From DASQDN01 sp963825845 (GTDB lineage: Bacteria > Acidobacteriota > Terriglobia > Bryobacterales > Bryobacteraceae): 64,000 bases of DNA. A program made the position numbers and the translations under genes. Shown here piece after piece: positions 63,101 to 64,000 of this stretch. The notes under the pieces are model-generated. The model did not search any database, was not told where the DNA came from, and saw nothing but the letters and a program-made list of their open reading frames with translations. The stretch covers positions 1 to 64,000 of the forward strand of contig CAWGVL010000028.1 of NCBI GenBank assembly GCA_963825845.1, in the 5' to 3' direction. The first letter of the stretch is position 1, and the number at the start of each line of letters is the position of its first letter.

Positions 63101-64000
63101 ATGACCAACCAATGGAGTGATCTCGTCGGCTCTCTCGTTGGCGGCAAATATCAGCTCACGGAGTATCTGGGCGATGTGGGCGACAACGGGGTGTTCGCGA
63201 CAGACGGAAGCCATGGAACGGCGATCGTTCGACTAGCCCCGGAACCCACTGCCGAAAAGCTGCTCGAGCGGTGGTCCGCCGCGGTCCGGGTGACTCATCC
63301 TGCCATCATTCGTATTCTCGATGCCGGTCGGGCGGAAGTTGGCGGGAATTTCGTTTGTGTATACCGTGACCGAGCGGCCGGATGACAGTCTCGCAGAGGC
63401 GGTTCGGGCTCGGGCGCTCACGGGCGATGAGGCGCGGGATGTTGTGAAATCGACCCTGTCGGCGCTCGCCTATCTGCACCAGCAGGGCTTCGCCCATGGC
63501 TCGATCGATACGGACAACATAGTAGCGGTAGGCGACCATATCAAACTGGGCCCATGGACGATTCAGCGTGGAGATGACGCAGCCAAAGCGGATGACATGT
63601 TCGCGACCGGTCAGACGATTGTCGAGATCTTGACGCAGAAGCGACCTGCTACGGATGTCGAGGCAAATGTGTCGGCATTGCCCGCCCCATTCGGCGTTAT
63701 CGCCCGAGCAGCCCTGCAGCGAAGGACAACAGCCACTGAGGCCCTCGAAACCCTAGAGGCGCGCGAAGTGGCTCCCGTTCATGCGCCTCCTGTAAGCATG
63801 AAGGTACCGATGGCCGCAATTGCCGTCGGTTTCGTCGCGGTGGTCGTTCTACTACTCGCAGTGCGGTCTTATAAGAGCGAAACACCCGCGCCAAAGGCCG
63901 CCGCAGTTGCCTTACGACCGGCCTGAGACTGTCGTTGGGGAGAGGAGCGTTTCACCGGCAGCAAAGGTTGCGCCAGCGCGAAGCGAGTCGCAGGCTGAAA
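63101..64000 (+). CDS. Protein-kinase-like (pseudokinase) membrane protein, partial, frameshifted
   Basis: The N-lobe reads YQLTEYLGDVGDNGVFATDG and GTAIVRLAPEP, with Arg where the ATP-anchoring Lys would be. After a frameshift near 63365 the C-lobe continues VVKSTLSALAYLHQQGFAHG, then SIDTDNIVA, where the catalytic HRD Asp is absent, and IKLGPWTIQ, where DFG is absent. A membrane helix (MAAIAVGFVAVVVLLLAV) follows. A second indel near 63915 extends the frame into PETVVGERSVSPAAKVAPAR and beyond the right edge. It is therefore probably a non-catalytic kinase fold with an extracytoplasmic tail. Confidence 0.72.

Overview
The window looks like chromosomal DNA of an acidobacterium close to the Solibacter/Bryobacter group. 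The reasons are two long Oar-type TonB-dependent receptors with an N-terminal carboxypeptidase-regulatory domain, tandem secreted S8 peptidases of which one ends in a domain resembling the Solibacter C-terminal family (TIGR03437), a CRTAC1/ASPIC-UnbV protein, and a PEP-CTERM-type protein. This assignment comes from gene content; no rRNA is present.

Layout. 1-6.6 kb (minus strand): a broken propionyl-CoA carboxylase beta gene running off the left edge, a broken sugar-phosphate isomerase-like gene, galU, and an Oar-type receptor with a clear terminator. 7.0-12.6 kb: two tandem exported subtilases facing a membrane-anchored amidase. 13.8-19.0 kb: a tightly coupled tyrosine/homogentisate operon (acyl-CoA synthetase, HPPD, homogentisate dioxygenase, fumarylacetoacetase). 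19.0-22.1 kb (minus): ABC exporter ATPase plus adaptor without a permease, and a secreted LolA-like protein. 22.4-29.3 kb: DapA-family aldolase, secreted esterase, PLP decarboxylase, a convergent hybrid histidine kinase, pyrD and ridA. 29.3-34.2 kb: an eroded IS110 transposase, a zinc-ribbon protein, a nitrilase-family amidase, membrane proteins and a stretch with no convincing gene. 34.2-41.2 kb: a SnoaL-like protein, an SDR, and a two-gene 2-hydroxyacyl-CoA dehydratase/activase-like pair. 41.8-42.9 kb: small secreted and hypothetical proteins and a Flp pilin.

43.05-47.9 kb is a small integrated island at tRNA-Leu(UAA). A 48-bp direct repeat of the 5' half of the tRNA bounds it, and a decayed tyrosine recombinase lies next to the intact tRNA. 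Inside are two roughly 0.66-kb near-identical modules carrying overlapping micro-ORFs, a methyltransferase, a PEP-CTERM-type protein, and three copies of a short leader. The leader's hairpin is kept by compensatory base changes and sits just before a start codon; two of the three copies lead into a signal-peptide-like sequence. This repeated arrangement is the most unusual part of the window.

48.0-54.7 kb: a PilZ protein, an EamA transporter with a 52-aa partner gene, and an operon of a 1177-aa fused iron-sulfur/flavin oxidoreductase, an ABM monooxygenase and an iron-type alcohol dehydrogenase. 55.3-64 kb: CRTAC1 protein, second Oar-type receptor, a TPR protein and a pseudokinase-like membrane protein, plausibly one cell-envelope set.

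Caution: many otherwise convincing genes are split by single-base insertions or deletions, in clusters (1-10, 15-17, 29-33, 47, 60-64 kb), while the other stretches read cleanly. I treat most of these as probable sequence errors and give repaired coordinates, but the sequence alone cannot exclude real decay. Frameshift positions are approximate.
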